64,000 bases of DNA from Natrinema mahii (GCA_000690595.2 JHUT02000006.1:1-64000); one strand, 5' to 3'; counted from the stretch's first letter, positions 41,047 through 50,192 are shown. Translations and numbers: made by a program. Notes: a model not told the origin generated them from the sequence alone.

Positions 41047-41053
41047 TCGATAG

Positions 41054-41311
41054 ATGACCGGAAACGACCGCCCGGTTCTCGAGGTGCTGGCTGCAGACGG
41101 GCCGCTGGCCGTCGTCGATCTCGCCGCGGCGATCGACGCCCATCCGGTGACGGTCGATCACGTCTGTGACCGACTTTACGAGCGGGACGAGGTACGACTG
41201 ATCGGCGGCCAGCGGTACGCGATCACGGCCGCGGGTCGGCGGCGACTCACCGACGAGACGCCGGTCGCGGCCGACCCCGACGTTCGGACCGGAACGGAAG
41301 GCCGCTCCTGA
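41054..41311 (+). CDS. Small winged-helix protein
   Basis: 85 residues: MTGNDRPVLEVLAADGPLAVVDLAAAIDAHPVTVDHVCDRLYERDEVRLIGGQRYAITAAGRRRL is a full winged helix-turn-helix (helix 2/recognition helix DLAAAIDAHPVTVDHVCDRLYE, wing LIGGQRYAIT), with a short acidic tail. It begins directly after the stop codon of the restored TFIIB-ribbon frame, so the two were likely one operon. Small wHTH proteins of this sort bind DNA in haloarchaea; the target is unknown. Confidence 0.7.
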   Translation: MTGNDRPVLEVLAADGPLAVVDLAAAIDAHPVTVDHVCDRLYERDEVRLIGGQRYAITAAGRRRLTDETPVAADPDVRTGTEGRS

Positions 41312-41490
41312 CTCCTCGCGACGGCGACCGGCGATGGCAGCGGGTTCTCAGCGGACTCGAGCGGGCGGTACAAAGCGCCGCGCGTCGGGTCCGCGGTCGG
41401 TCGTCGGCGTCGGAACGATAAACCGAGTTTCAATCTCGAATTGGGGTGTCACGGCCTCGAGACCGGCGGGACGACTGCGAGCGCTTCGGG

Positions 41491-42645
41491 TCAGCCCTCG
41501 TAGCCCGCGTAGGACATGAGGTCGGCGAAGACGTCGGTGTCCATCGCGTCCCGGTAGACGATGCCGTTGACCATGCCGCCGGGGTAGGCGTCGCCGTTCA
41601 TCGCGTGATTGACCTTGTGACAGTGCATAAGGTAGATGCCGGGATCGGCGTTGGCCTCGAACTCGACGGTGTGGCGTTCCGCGGGCGCGATGTTCGTGAC
41701 GTCCTGTTCGTACTGGGCCGCCTCGGGGAGCTGGCCGCCGTCTTTTTCGACGAGCCGGAAGCGGTGATTGTGTGTGTGCATCGGGTGGGACATGTAGCCC
41801 GCGTTGACCATGTGGAGGCGGACGGTGTCGCCGCGGTCGACGATGATCGGGGAGCCCTCCTCGGGGTGGAGCGTCCGCGGGAGGCTCTTGCCGTTGATCG
41901 TGAACGCGTCGGGGTTGCGGTTCCGGGGGCTGTAGTCGACGTCCTCGCCGGCGAACTGGCGGTTGACCCGGGAGTCCCAGTCTTTCAGCGTGAAGAAGTA
42001 CTCCTTGTCGGCGGGCTCGTACCCCTTCGGATCGACACGGAAGATGCCGTACATCCCCATGTCGATGTGGCGATGGGTCTGGTAGTGGCAGTGATAGAGG
42101 TGCGTCCCCGGGACGTTCGCCGGGATCGTGTAGGTGTGTTTTTCGCCGGGGTTGACCGTGATCCCCGTCGTCGTCGGCACGCCGTCGTTCTCCCAGGTCT
42201 TCTGTGCCCCGTGGAAGTGCAGCGTGTGCGGGTGGTCGTTGCCCGTGTTGTCCAGCGTCACCTCGATGTCGTTGCCCGCCGTGGTTCGGAGGATCGGGCC
42301 GGGGACGCTCGGTTCGCCGTCGTCGGCTGTGAACGCCCAGACGCGGGGCAGTTCCACCGGCCCGCCCATCGAATCCATCGGGTGGACCGCGTGTTGGGCC
42401 GGTACCGACTGCAGCGTCACGCTACCGCCCTGCTCGTCGACTTGCACGACCTCCGGGGAACTCGTCCACGGCAGATCGGGCCCCGGCCCCGAGGACGCCT
42501 CGGCCGGCTCCTCGGAGCCGGCGTCTCCCTGCGAGCCCCGACTCACACAGCCGGCCATACCGGTCAGTGCCGCCACGCCACCGGTCGCAGCAACGAATTC
42601 GCGTCGCGATAGCCCCAGTCCGGGTGCGCCGATTCGATCGCTCAT
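41491..42645 (-). CDS. Two-domain multicopper oxidase, Tat lipoprotein
   Basis: 384 residues. The signal SRREFVAATGGVAALTGMAGC gives a twin-arginine, lipobox-anchored outer-face protein. Copper ligand motifs: HPHTLHFHG, HLYHCHYQTHRHIDMGM in domain 1; HPMHTHNHRF and YLMHCHKVNHAMNGD in domain 2. The HCH...H..M pattern in both domains suggests type 1 sites, and the length fits two-domain laccases or nitrite-reductase-like enzymes that act as trimers. The substrate is not determined. The conserved end MVNGIVYRDAMD... follows. Confidence 0.88.
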   Translation of the reverse strand: MSDRIGAPGLGLSRREFVAATGGVAALTGMAGCVSRGSQGDAGSEEPAEASSGPGPDLPWTSSPEVVQVDEQGGSVTLQSVPAQHAVHPMDSMGGPVELPRVWAFTADDGEPSVPGPILRTTAGNDIEVTLDNTGNDHPHTLHFHGAQKTWENDGVPTTTGITVNPGEKHTYTIPANVPGTHLYHCHYQTHRHIDMGMYGIFRVDPKGYEPADKEYFFTLKDWDSRVNRQFAGEDVDYSPRNRNPDAFTINGKSLPRTLHPEEGSPIIVDRGDTVRLHMVNAGYMSHPMHTHNHRFRLVEKDGGQLPEAAQYEQDVTNIAPAERHTVEFEANADPGIYLMHCHKVNHAMNGDAYPGGMVNGIVYRDAMDTDVFADLMSYAGYEG

Positions 42646-42807
42646 GACAGCTCGTCCTACGAACAGCCGGTGTATAACGGGGTCAATCGGTTCTTATCGG
42701 TCGAGAAGACCCAGGAACATGTTCTCGTGTGGAACTTAAATGGCGGTCCGTGCGTACCCGCGGGCCACGGCCGGCCGAGAACCGAGCCACGGCACGGGGG
42801 CGTCCCG

Positions 42808-43884
42808 CTACCGGTACGGCCCGCGACGCGCGGGCCGGGTCCCGAGTTCGAGCGAGACGGACCGTTCGGTGCCATCACGGCGGACGGTCAGTTCGACGGT
42901 ATCGCCCGGCCGCGTCTCGAGCGCGAGATAGCTTCCGAGGTCCTCCTTCGTCGCCAGTGCCGTCCCGTCGACGGCGAGGAGGACATCGCCGCCGACGGGC
43001 ACTCGTCCTCGACCGGTGTACTCCGTCCCGGTACTCGGCTCGAGGACGCCGGCCGCCGGCCCGCCGTCGAGGACCTCGACGACGAGCAGGCCGCCGCGGT
43101 CCGCGAGGTCGTTCGCCGACGCGACGGCGGGCGTGACGTCGGTGAACGACACGCCGAGAAACGAGTGGTCGTACGCCCCGCTCTCGACGAGTTCGGGGGC
43201 GACGCGTTCGGTCAGTGCCGCGGAGATACCGAAGCCGACGTTGTCCCCGCCGCCGGAGTTGACGACCGCGGCGACCGCGCCCTCGAGGGTCATCAGCGGG
43301 CCGCCGCTGTTGCCCGGGTTGACCGCGGCGTCGGTCTGGATCGCGTCGGGGATGCTGTAGCCGGTCGGTGCCGGGATCGACCGGTCGACGCCGCTGACGA
43401 TCCCCGTCGTGACCGTGCCCTCGAGATCGAAGGGGTTGCCGATCGCGACGACCTCGCGGCCGACGGCCGGCGGCTCGTCGACGAAGGGAAGCGGCGTCGC
43501 CGCCGACGGCCGGTCCCCGATCTCGACGGCGGCCAGATCGCTGTGGGGGTCCGTCCCCGCGACCGACCCGGATCGCCACTGTCCGTCGGAGAACCGGACC
43601 TCGACGGCACTCGCGTCGCCGACCACGTGGGCGTTCGTAACGACGGGGCCGTCGTCGAACACGAACCCGGTCCCGCTTCCCTGTGCGGTCCGTACCTCGA
43701 CGACCGAGTCGATCGCGTCCTCGTACACCGTTCCGTACGCGTTGTCGGCCGCGGTCGCGGCCGTCGATTCGGTCGGGTCCGGCGGCGCCGAATCTGCCGA
43801 TCGGGCGAGACAGCCGGCGGTTCCTGCGACGACTGCACCACACGTTGCCGTGAGAAGCCGCCTGCGGGAGACGCTCGGCGTCAT
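42808..43884 (-). CDS. HtrA/DegP-like serine protease with PDZ domain, Tat lipoprotein
   Basis: 358 residues. The signal VSRRRLLTATCGAVVAGTAGC has RR and a lipobox. The trypsin-like domain carries the catalytic triad: His in VVTNAHVVG (about 85), Asp in HSDLAAVEIG (about 115) and Ser in NPGNSGGPLM (about 195). A PDZ domain occupies roughly 235-345 (FLGVSFTDVTPAVAS...GGDVLLAVDGTALATKEDL). It is expected to do quality control or processing of exported proteins at the cell surface. Alone in its direction between two unrelated genes. Confidence 0.92.
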   Translation of the reverse strand: MTPSVSRRRLLTATCGAVVAGTAGCLARSADSAPPDPTESTAATAADNAYGTVYEDAIDSVVEVRTAQGSGTGFVFDDGPVVTNAHVVGDASAVEVRFSDGQWRSGSVAGTDPHSDLAAVEIGDRPSAATPLPFVDEPPAVGREVVAIGNPFDLEGTVTTGIVSGVDRSIPAPTGYSIPDAIQTDAAVNPGNSGGPLMTLEGAVAAVVNSGGGDNVGFGISAALTERVAPELVESGAYDHSFLGVSFTDVTPAVASANDLADRGGLLVVEVLDGGPAAGVLEPSTGTEYTGRGRVPVGGDVLLAVDGTALATKEDLGSYLALETRPGDTVELTVRRDGTERSVSLELGTRPARRGPYR

Positions 43885-43991
43885 GGCTCCGTTCGAACGT
43901 TTTGGCTCGAGCCACGTATATGTTGATCGACGGTAGAGTACGGAAACCGAACAGGACTGGTGAGCCGGTCCGAACGGGGTGTCTCAGCTGC

Positions 43992-45353
43992 TCACTCGAC
44001 CCAGACCGTCTTCCGATTGACGAACTCGAGCATGCCTTCGCGCGCGAGTTCGCGGCCGTAGCCCGACTCGGCGACGCCGCCGAAGGGCACCCGCGGATCG
44101 GATTTGACGAGCTGGTTGACGTAGACGCAGCCGGCATCGATCTCGCGGGCGAGCCGCCGGCCGCGCTCGCGGTCGTCGGTCCAGACGCTCGCCCCGAGGC
44201 CGAACTCGGTGTCGTTGGCCTTGGCGACGAGGGCGTCCTCGTCGTCGATCTCGTAGACCGCGGCGACCGGCCCGAAGGTTTCCTCGCTGTCGGCCGGACA
44301 GCCCTCCGGAACGTCCGCGAGGACGGTCGGCGGGTAGAACGCGCCCTCGCGGTCCAGCGGTTCGCCGCCGGTGAGTAGTTCGGCACCGGCCTCGACACTG
44401 GCCTCGACCTGTGCGTGGAGTTCGTCCATGAGGTCCGCGCGGGCCTGCGGGCCGACGTCGGTCGCCTCGTCCGTCGGATCGCCGACGGTCAGCGACTCGA
44501 CCTCGTCGACGAAGGCCTCGAGGAACTCGTCGTAGACGTCGGTGTGGACCAGAAAGCGCTTCCCGGCGATACAGGACTGGCCGCCGTTCTGGTTGCGCGC
44601 CCACGCGGCGGTCTCGGCCGCGGCCTCGATGTCGGCGTCGTCGAGGACGACGAACGGGTCGCTCCCGCCCAGCTCGAGGACGGACTTTTTGAGTTGCTCG
44701 CCCGCCGTCGAAGCCACGGCGCGACCGGCCGGACCGCTGCCGGTGACGGTCGCGGCTTTGACGCGGTCGTCCTCGATGACGCCGTCGACCAGATCCGAGG
44801 AAATCAGCAGCGTCTGGAAGACGTCCTCGGGGTAGCCCGCCTTTCGGAACACGTCCTCGATCGCCTGCGCGCAGCCGGGGACGTTCGAAGCGTGCTTGAG
44901 CAGCCCCACGTTCCCCGCGGTGAGATGCGGGGCCGCGAAGCGAAACACCTGCCAGAACGGGAAGTTCCACGGCATCACCGCCAGGATCGGGCCGAGCGGA
45001 TCGTAGACCGTCTCGACCGCCGAGCCCGCCGGACTCGGGTGGCCGTCCGCCGAGAGGTAGGCGCTGCCGTGTTCGGCGTAGTGATCACAGACCCAGGCAC
45101 ACTTCTCGACCTCGGCGATCGCCTGCGAGATCGGCTTGCCCATCTCGCGGGTCATCGTCTCGGCGTACTCGCGCTTGTTCTCGCGAAGTACGTCTCCTGC
45201 GGCCGCGAGCAGTTCCTCACGCTCGCGGACCGGTCGGTCACGCCACTCCTCGTAGGCCGCCGTCGCCCGCTCGAGGGCGTCGTCGACGTCGGATTCGGTC
45301 TGTGCCTCGATCGTTCGTTCTCGCTCGCCGGTGGCCGGATTGATGACTTCCAT
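43992..45353 (-). CDS. NAD(P)-dependent aldehyde dehydrogenase, succinate-semialdehyde type
   Basis: 453 residues from ATG 45353 (MEVINPATGERERTI). Full-length ALDH: VTGSGPAGRAVASTA, the general-base Glu in LELGGSDPFVVLDDAD (near 230) and nucleophilic Cys in GGQSCIAGKRF (near 262), EETFGPVAAVYEID and the C-terminal NQLVKSDPRVPFGGVAESGYGREL. The short N-terminus resembles SSADH/GabD-like enzymes, often annotated so in haloarchaea, but substrate is uncertain. It is divergent from the cupin gene at 45546. Confidence 0.9.
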   Translation of the reverse strand: MEVINPATGERERTIEAQTESDVDDALERATAAYEEWRDRPVREREELLAAAGDVLRENKREYAETMTREMGKPISQAIAEVEKCAWVCDHYAEHGSAYLSADGHPSPAGSAVETVYDPLGPILAVMPWNFPFWQVFRFAAPHLTAGNVGLLKHASNVPGCAQAIEDVFRKAGYPEDVFQTLLISSDLVDGVIEDDRVKAATVTGSGPAGRAVASTAGEQLKKSVLELGGSDPFVVLDDADIEAAAETAAWARNQNGGQSCIAGKRFLVHTDVYDEFLEAFVDEVESLTVGDPTDEATDVGPQARADLMDELHAQVEASVEAGAELLTGGEPLDREGAFYPPTVLADVPEGCPADSEETFGPVAAVYEIDDEDALVAKANDTEFGLGASVWTDDRERGRRLAREIDAGCVYVNQLVKSDPRVPFGGVAESGYGRELAREGMLEFVNRKTVWVE

Positions 45354-45545
45354 ACGAAAGCCATCCACCACGTACACAGTTTAACTTTTCGCGGATAACA
45401 GAGACTTCATCCGAGTAAAATTCTTGAATGTGGTGAGGGTACAACCCGGTGTCGGCTCCACCGCCGACAGCGCGCCGGCCGCGCGCCGGCCGCGTCGAAC
45501 CGATTCGTCCGGAGGTATAAGTCCACGACTCGTTTCGATTCGTGT

Positions 45546-45860
45546 ATGCCCGAAGTCACGTCGCTCGAGGGCCTCGACGATGCGCCCCACGCAGCAGTCT
45601 TCGACGGACAGACGCCACGAACCGTCCGTCTCGAGTTGACCGAGGATCAGCGCGTTCCCGACCATCGCCATCCGGCGTCGAACGTCGTCCTCCACCTCCT
45701 CGAGGGAGCCGTCGAACTCACCCTCGGCGACGAGGTCTACGACCTCGAGCCGGGCGACGTGGCCCGGTTCGACGGTGATCAGGACATCTCTCCGTACGCG
45801 CGCGAGGCGAGTACGGCACTGCTCGTCTTCGCCCCGAAGACCGACGATAGTAGCTCTTGA
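45546..45860 (+). CDS. Small cupin-fold protein
   Basis: 104 residues: MPEVTSLEGLDDAPHAAVFD, then the cupin core LTEDQRVPDHRHPASNVVLHLLEGAVELTLGDEVYDLEPGDVARFDGDQDIS. Metal ligands H-x-H are present (DHRHP) but the later His is replaced. Promoter: aggtataagtcc at about 45513, leaderless distance. The last residues (DDSSS) are encoded by the dispersed palindrome copy 3, which also supplies the stop codon, so the native C-terminus may have differed. Confidence 0.78.
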   Translation: MPEVTSLEGLDDAPHAAVFDGQTPRTVRLELTEDQRVPDHRHPASNVVLHLLEGAVELTLGDEVYDLEPGDVARFDGDQDISPYAREASTALLVFAPKTDDSSS

Positions 45861-45922
45861 AAATCAACGCACACCCGATCGCAGGACGGTGTTGCGATCG
45901 TGTGTCAGTCGTTTCAAGAGCT
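45847..45922. repeat. Dispersed palindromic element, copy 3 (diverged)
   Basis: The outer arms read AGCTCTTGAAA/TTTCAAGAGCT, against AGCCACTGAAA/TTTCAGTGGCT in the other copies: both strands of the stem have changed together. Inner arms CCCGATCGCA/TGCGATCG likewise show a paired T-A to C-G change; the loop is GGACGGTGT. It lies exactly between the 3' ends of the convergent cupin and uracil-DNA glycosylase-like genes and supplies the cupin's last codons. Confidence 0.85.
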
Positions 45923-45925
45923 CCG

Positions 45926-46585
45926 CTAACCGACCGTCGTCGCGACGCCTTTCGTCTGCCGGTAATCGCTCGCGAGCAGGGCCTCGAGCCGCGAGACGAT
46001 CGCCTCGCGGTCGCCGTCGGCCCACTCGCTTGGCTCTCTGATCGGGACGACCAGAAACCCCCGCCCGCGGATCTCGCTTGCGTGTAGCGCGCCCATCTCG
46101 AGGGGGTCGTCGTACCGACGGCGCTGCGTCGTGTACTCCCGGAGAACCCGATCGGTCGCGGGGGCCCCGACCGGCAGGAGGATGTGGGCGTTGATCGCGC
46201 GGAGCTCGGCGTCGAAAAACCGCTCGAGGTCGGCGTAGTCGGCGTCGGTCGGCGCCTCGCCCGCGGGCAGGCTACAGGGGTGGACGTAGCTCCAGAAACA
46301 GTTCTCAAGGATGGGTTCGTCCCGCGGGCCGCTCGCGAAGCCGACCGCTCGAACGACGTCCTGCACGGCGAGTCCGGCCTCGGTTTCGGTGAACGGGACC
46401 CCCGTCGTTTCGCCGCCGTGGACACCGGGGTAGTCGCCGATCACGTGGAAGTCGGCGTTGGCGTCGCCGTAGCCGAAGACGGCGGGCCGGTCCCCGGGGT
46501 CGGAGCGATCGAACGGCGCTCGCAGTCCGAACGGGTTGCTCGTCCTGTCCGTAACGTTTCGCACAGCCGTCCGGAGGGGGGTCAC
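45926..46585 (-). CDS. Uracil-DNA glycosylase family protein
   Basis: 219 residues. The UDG-superfamily motif A region is VIGDYPGVHGGETTGVPFTETEAG, and a second conserved part is LLPVGAPATDRVLREYT. Cys residues in ENCFWSYVHPCSLP may be iron-sulfur ligands as in family 4/5 enzymes, but not all four can be assigned. Such enzymes remove uracil or other damaged bases from DNA. The stop codon lies four bases beyond palindrome copy 3, and the gene converges with the cupin gene. Confidence 0.75.
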   Translation of the reverse strand: MTPLRTAVRNVTDRTSNPFGLRAPFDRSDPGDRPAVFGYGDANADFHVIGDYPGVHGGETTGVPFTETEAGLAVQDVVRAVGFASGPRDEPILENCFWSYVHPCSLPAGEAPTDADYADLERFFDAELRAINAHILLPVGAPATDRVLREYTTQRRRYDDPLEMGALHASEIRGRGFLVVPIREPSEWADGDREAIVSRLEALLASDYRQTKGVATTVG

Positions 46586-46743
46586 GAGGAAAACCGCGTC
46601 GGTCGCGGCGAACGGGACCGAAAACCACTGGCCGTCATCCGCCCCAATTCGCCGTACAGGGGATCTGTGGGCCGGTCTCGACCCGGCCGTCGTCGCGACC
46701 GGATGGCGGTGGCTTTATGCTCCGCTGGCCGATCCTGTCGTAC

Positions 46744-47235
46744 ATGTATCAGGTGGGCCACTACGGCGGTGCGCTCACGGCGTACGCGCCGCTTGGCACC
46801 ATCGCCGCCCTGGGCGGCTACGGCGAGATTGCGATCGTCGGCGGCCTCGTCTGCGTCGCGCTCTCGACGCTGCCGGACTACGATCACCGGCTCCCGCTGA
46901 TCGACCACCGCGGGCCGACCCACACGATCCCGTTCGCGCTGTTGGTCGGTGTCGGCCTCGCGACGATCACCGGCGTCCTCGTCGACGCGTCCTCGGCCTT
47001 CGCCGACGCCGGCTTCGTGACCTTCGCCTTCCTCGTCGGCCTCGTCTCGGTCGGCTCTCACCTGTTCGTCGACGCGCTGACGCCGATGGGCGTCCGCCCG
47101 TTCTGGCCCCTCTCGCGACGACGGTACTCCCTCGAGGTGACGACCGCGGCGAACCCGCTCGCGAACTACGGGCTGTTCGGACTGGGCGTCGGCTCGGTGC
47201 TTGCCGGCGCCGCGATCGTCGTCGTTCTCGGTTGA
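46744..47235 (+). CDS. YdjM-type membrane-bound metal-dependent hydrolase
   Basis: 163 residues from ATG 46744 (MYQVGHYGGALTAYAPLG); ATG 46717 is rejected because a TATA-like ggctttatgctcc overlaps it at leaderless distance from 46744. The metal motifs are LSTLPDYDHRLPLIDHRGPTHTIPFAL and SHLFVDALTPMGVRPFWPLSR, with about four membrane helices. It is closely similar in layout to the gene at 30466. Predicted function only. Confidence 0.85.
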   Translation: MYQVGHYGGALTAYAPLGTIAALGGYGEIAIVGGLVCVALSTLPDYDHRLPLIDHRGPTHTIPFALLVGVGLATITGVLVDASSAFADAGFVTFAFLVGLVSVGSHLFVDALTPMGVRPFWPLSRRRYSLEVTTAANPLANYGLFGLGVGSVLAGAAIVVVLG

Positions 47236-47282
47236 TCGGGCGGATAAAAACGGTCGTGGGCACCCCGGTGCGTCGCGATCGG

Positions 47283-48161
47283 TCAGGGCGAGAGCGTCTC
47301 GGCGGTACCGTCGGCCGCGTCCGCGGACCGGATCGCCGCCAGTCCCGCGAGGAAGGAGAGCAGCGAGACGGCCACCGCGAGGAGATACGGCACCTCGATC
47401 GCGGGGTTGATCGCTTGCCGGCCGAAGAAGAGGACGGCGATCACGATCGGCGGTGCCGCAAGCAGCGGGATGACGGCCCGACCTGTCAGGCGGCGACGAC
47501 CGACCATCGCGGCGACGATCGCCGCACCCAGCAGGACGAGCGTCACGCCGTACTGGGCCATCTGCATCGTCGGCGAGTAACTCGAGATCTCCGACCCGAC
47601 GACGGGGCTGAGCGCGACGTGGACGGGTAGGGCGACGAGCCCAAGCACGAGCGCGGCGGCGACGTGGCGACCGGTCAGCCGGTGGGCCCACACGAGGACG
47701 GTCGCGACCAGAAACAGGGTGAAGATGGTGACGGCCGTCCAGAAGTGCAGCGAGAGGATATCCATCGTGTAGGTGGTGACCGTCTCGCGGCCGAGCGCGA
47801 CCTGGACCGGGGTCAGGACCATCCCGAGGACGACCAGTCCGGCCACGTTCCGGTCGATGTCGGGCAGTCGCCAGGCGGCGATCGCGGAGCCGACGATGGC
47901 AAAGCCGGCGAACATCGAGACGAAGCGGTGGAACCACTCGTAGAAACTCGGGAGGTTCGCCGGGAACAGGTTAAACGGTCCGGCGTCACACTGCGGCCAG
48001 TTGGCCTCACAGGCCAGCCCGGAGCCCGTCGCCTTCGCGGCGATCCCCAGCAGGATCGTCGTCGCGACCAGCGCGAGCGTTACCGTCAGCAGGTGCGGGA
48101 AGCCGAACCGATCGATCAACGATCGAAACCTCGAGTCGGGCGTGTGATTATCGTACGACAC
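47283..48161 (-). CDS. ctaA: Heme A synthase (COX15/CtaA family)
   Basis: 292 residues with eight hydrophobic helices. Family residues: GLACEANWPQCDAGPFNLFPANLPSFYEWFHRFVSM (Cys pair and heme-ligand His), QVALGRETVTTYTMDILSLHFWTAV (second His). It oxygenates heme O to heme A for terminal oxidases. Bacterial type CtaA has the same two-Cys first loop. It sits convergent with the YdjM-type gene and divergent from the M24 protein; no oxidase genes are next to it. Confidence 0.88.
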   Translation of the reverse strand: MSYDNHTPDSRFRSLIDRFGFPHLLTVTLALVATTILLGIAAKATGSGLACEANWPQCDAGPFNLFPANLPSFYEWFHRFVSMFAGFAIVGSAIAAWRLPDIDRNVAGLVVLGMVLTPVQVALGRETVTTYTMDILSLHFWTAVTIFTLFLVATVLVWAHRLTGRHVAAALVLGLVALPVHVALSPVVGSEISSYSPTMQMAQYGVTLVLLGAAIVAAMVGRRRLTGRAVIPLLAAPPIVIAVLFFGRQAINPAIEVPYLLAVAVSLLSFLAGLAAIRSADAADGTAETLSP

Positions 48162-48368
48162 GGTCTCTAGCGGCCGTTAGGACGGCCCCTACTTAGGTTG
48201 ACCGAGTCGTCCGACCCGCCGGGAATCGTGGCCGAACGGTATCGTCGTCGCGACGGACCGCAGTCGCCGCGTCGGGCCCGCCACGATACTGTCCGCGCGG
48301 CGAACTCTCACGGGACCCGGCGGGTCGGCGTTCGCCGCATTCAAGACGCGGCCTCGCAAGCACCCGAC

Positions 48369-49502
48369 ATGGACAAACGCGACCGACTCGAGGCCCACCT
48401 CGAGTCCACCGGACTCGACTCGGTCTGGTTCGCCCGGCCGAACGCGTTCGCGTGGCTCACCGGCGGAAACAACGTCGTCGACCGCGAGGGCGACGCCGGC
48501 GTCGCCGCGATAGGCTACGACGGGGCCGAGATCACGCTCGTGGCGAACAACATCGAGGCCGATCGCATCGTCGCCGAGGAACTCCCCGATCTCGAGGCCG
48601 ACGCGGTGTCGGTCGTCGAGTTCCCCTGGCACGCGTCGTCGCTGGCCGCGGCGATCGCCGACCGCGTCGGACCGGACGAACGGGCCGCCGCCGATATCGA
48701 GGTCCCTGGCCTCGAGCGCGTCGATCCGACCGCGCTGCGCCAGCCCCTGACCGAGCGCGACCGCGAGCGCTACCGCGACCTCGGCGAGGAAACGGCGGCC
48801 GCCGTCGAATCGGTCTGTCGGGAACTCCAGCGCGGCGATACGGAACACGAGGTCGCCTCGGCCCTGCGGGTCGCGCTGTCGGCCCGGAACATCGAGGCCC
48901 CAGTGGTCCTCGTCGGCGGTGCCGAACGGGTGCAGCGCTACCGCCACTACACCCCGACCGAGGCCGAACTCGGCGACTACGTCCTCGTCTCCGTGACCGC
49001 CGAACGGGGCGGCCTCCACGCGAGCTGTACCCGAACCGTCGCGTTCGACCCGCCGGCCTGGCTCGAGGAGCGACACAGGGCGGCCGCTCGCGTGGAGACG
49101 ACGGCGCTGGCGGCGACGCGGGCGGCGGCCGTCGGTGGCGACGCGGACGGCAGTGAGGGGACCGCCGGCGGCACCGCTGGCGACGTCTTTGCAGCGATTC
49201 AAGACGCCTACGACGCGGTCGGCTACGAGGGCGAGTGGCGACGCCACCATCAGGGCGGTGCCGCCGGCTTCGCCGGTCGGGAGTGGATCGCGACGCCGGG
49301 CCACGACGCGCCCGTCGAAGCGCCGATGGCCTACGCCTGGAACCCGACGGTACGGGGTGCAAAAAGCGAGGACACCGCGCTCGTCACCGACGACGGGATC
49401 GAACTCCTGACGGCGACCGGCCGCTGGCCGACCGTGACCGCGACGGCGGTCGATCGGGATCTCGAACTCGAGCGGCCGGTCCCGCTCGTCCGCGAGGAGT
49501 AG
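48369..49502 (+). CDS. M24 (Xaa-Pro peptidase) family protein lacking metal ligands
   Basis: 377 residues from ATG 48369 (MDKRDRLEAHLESTGLDSVWF). An N-terminal creatinase-type domain (1-125) precedes an M24 'pita-bread' domain. The usual Asp-Asp metal ligands are absent: where active enzymes have I/V-D-x-G and S-D-x-T-R-T, this protein has VSVTAERGG and HASCTRT. A His (RRHHQGG) and the last Glu (GAKSEDTALV) remain. Probably a pseudoenzyme or altered activity; the 'AWNP...KSEDT' ending is shared by a distinct subfamily I have seen in prokaryotes. It converges with the regulator at 49515. Confidence 0.75.
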   Translation: MDKRDRLEAHLESTGLDSVWFARPNAFAWLTGGNNVVDREGDAGVAAIGYDGAEITLVANNIEADRIVAEELPDLEADAVSVVEFPWHASSLAAAIADRVGPDERAAADIEVPGLERVDPTALRQPLTERDRERYRDLGEETAAAVESVCRELQRGDTEHEVASALRVALSARNIEAPVVLVGGAERVQRYRHYTPTEAELGDYVLVSVTAERGGLHASCTRTVAFDPPAWLEERHRAAARVETTALAATRAAAVGGDADGSEGTAGGTAGDVFAAIQDAYDAVGYEGEWRRHHQGGAAGFAGREWIATPGHDAPVEAPMAYAWNPTVRGAKSEDTALVTDDGIELLTATGRWPTVTATAVDRDLELERPVPLVREE

Positions 49503-49514
49503 GTCGAACCCCGA

Positions 49515-50138
49515 CTACTCGTCGCCGTCGGCCGGGTCGTCGGCGTCCGTCTCGACGGCGTCCGTCTCGGTCTCGTCTTCGAACTCGATGACGTCGGTAT
49601 CGGTCTCGTCCGACGCGTCGGACTCGAGGGTCGGTGCCGCGTCGTCGATCGTGATCGTCACCGGTTCGGCTTCCGCCTCGAGATCGGTCGTCGTCTCGTG
49701 GTCGACGATGCGATCGAGCGCGAAGATCGTGTTCAGTTCCGCTTGGACCTGATCGACGACGCCGCCGACGAGTTCGCTGGGCTGGATCGCAGTGTACTCG
49801 TAGGGGTTGTTGCCGGCCCCCTCGTTATCGCGTTTCTCGCGTGTGACCCGCTCTTCCTCGTGGAGTTCCGCCAGCGCCTCGCGGACGGTGCTGGGATAGA
49901 GACCGGTCCCCTTCGCGACCTCCTCGGACGTACTCCCCTGGTTGGCCAGCAGGAACACGTAGATCTTCGCGCGGGTCTCCGTATCGAGGATCCACGAGAG
50001 CAGGTCGATCAGCCGCTGATCGAGTTCCTCAACCGTCGGACTGCGGCGCTCGGCCTCCGGCTCGACGACGCCGTGGTCCTCGAGCGGTTCGTCTCCCTCC
50101 CCATCGACCGGGCCCTCGTCAGTGTCGTCGAAACTCAT
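49515..50138 (-). CDS. Winged helix-turn-helix transcriptional regulator (TrmB/ArsR-like)
   Basis: 207 residues. An acidic N-terminus leads to a wHTH (about 40-100): LIDLLSWILDTETRAKIYVFLLANQGSTSEEVAKGTGLYPSTVREALAELHEEERVTREKRD. The recognition helix is PSTVREALAELHEEE. After a helix of potential dimerisation (VVDQVQAELNTIFAL) the C-terminal 70 residues are disordered Asp/Glu/Thr. Common in haloarchaea; target unknown. Its 3' end lies 12 bases from the convergent M24 gene and it precedes gshA in the same direction but with the opposite neighbour spacing. Confidence 0.78.
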   Translation of the reverse strand: MSFDDTDEGPVDGEGDEPLEDHGVVEPEAERRSPTVEELDQRLIDLLSWILDTETRAKIYVFLLANQGSTSEEVAKGTGLYPSTVREALAELHEEERVTREKRDNEGAGNNPYEYTAIQPSELVGGVVDQVQAELNTIFALDRIVDHETTTDLEAEAEPVTITIDDAAPTLESDASDETDTDVIEFEDETETDAVETDADDPADGDE

Positions 50139-50192
50139 GTGTATTCTCGTACAGGACGAGGCCTCCCGCGGAGTTAAACCTTTGTGGGGCCG

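Noticed and set aside
48189..49304. 371-codon minus-strand frame
   Set aside because: Antisense of the M24-fold gene with shadow composition.
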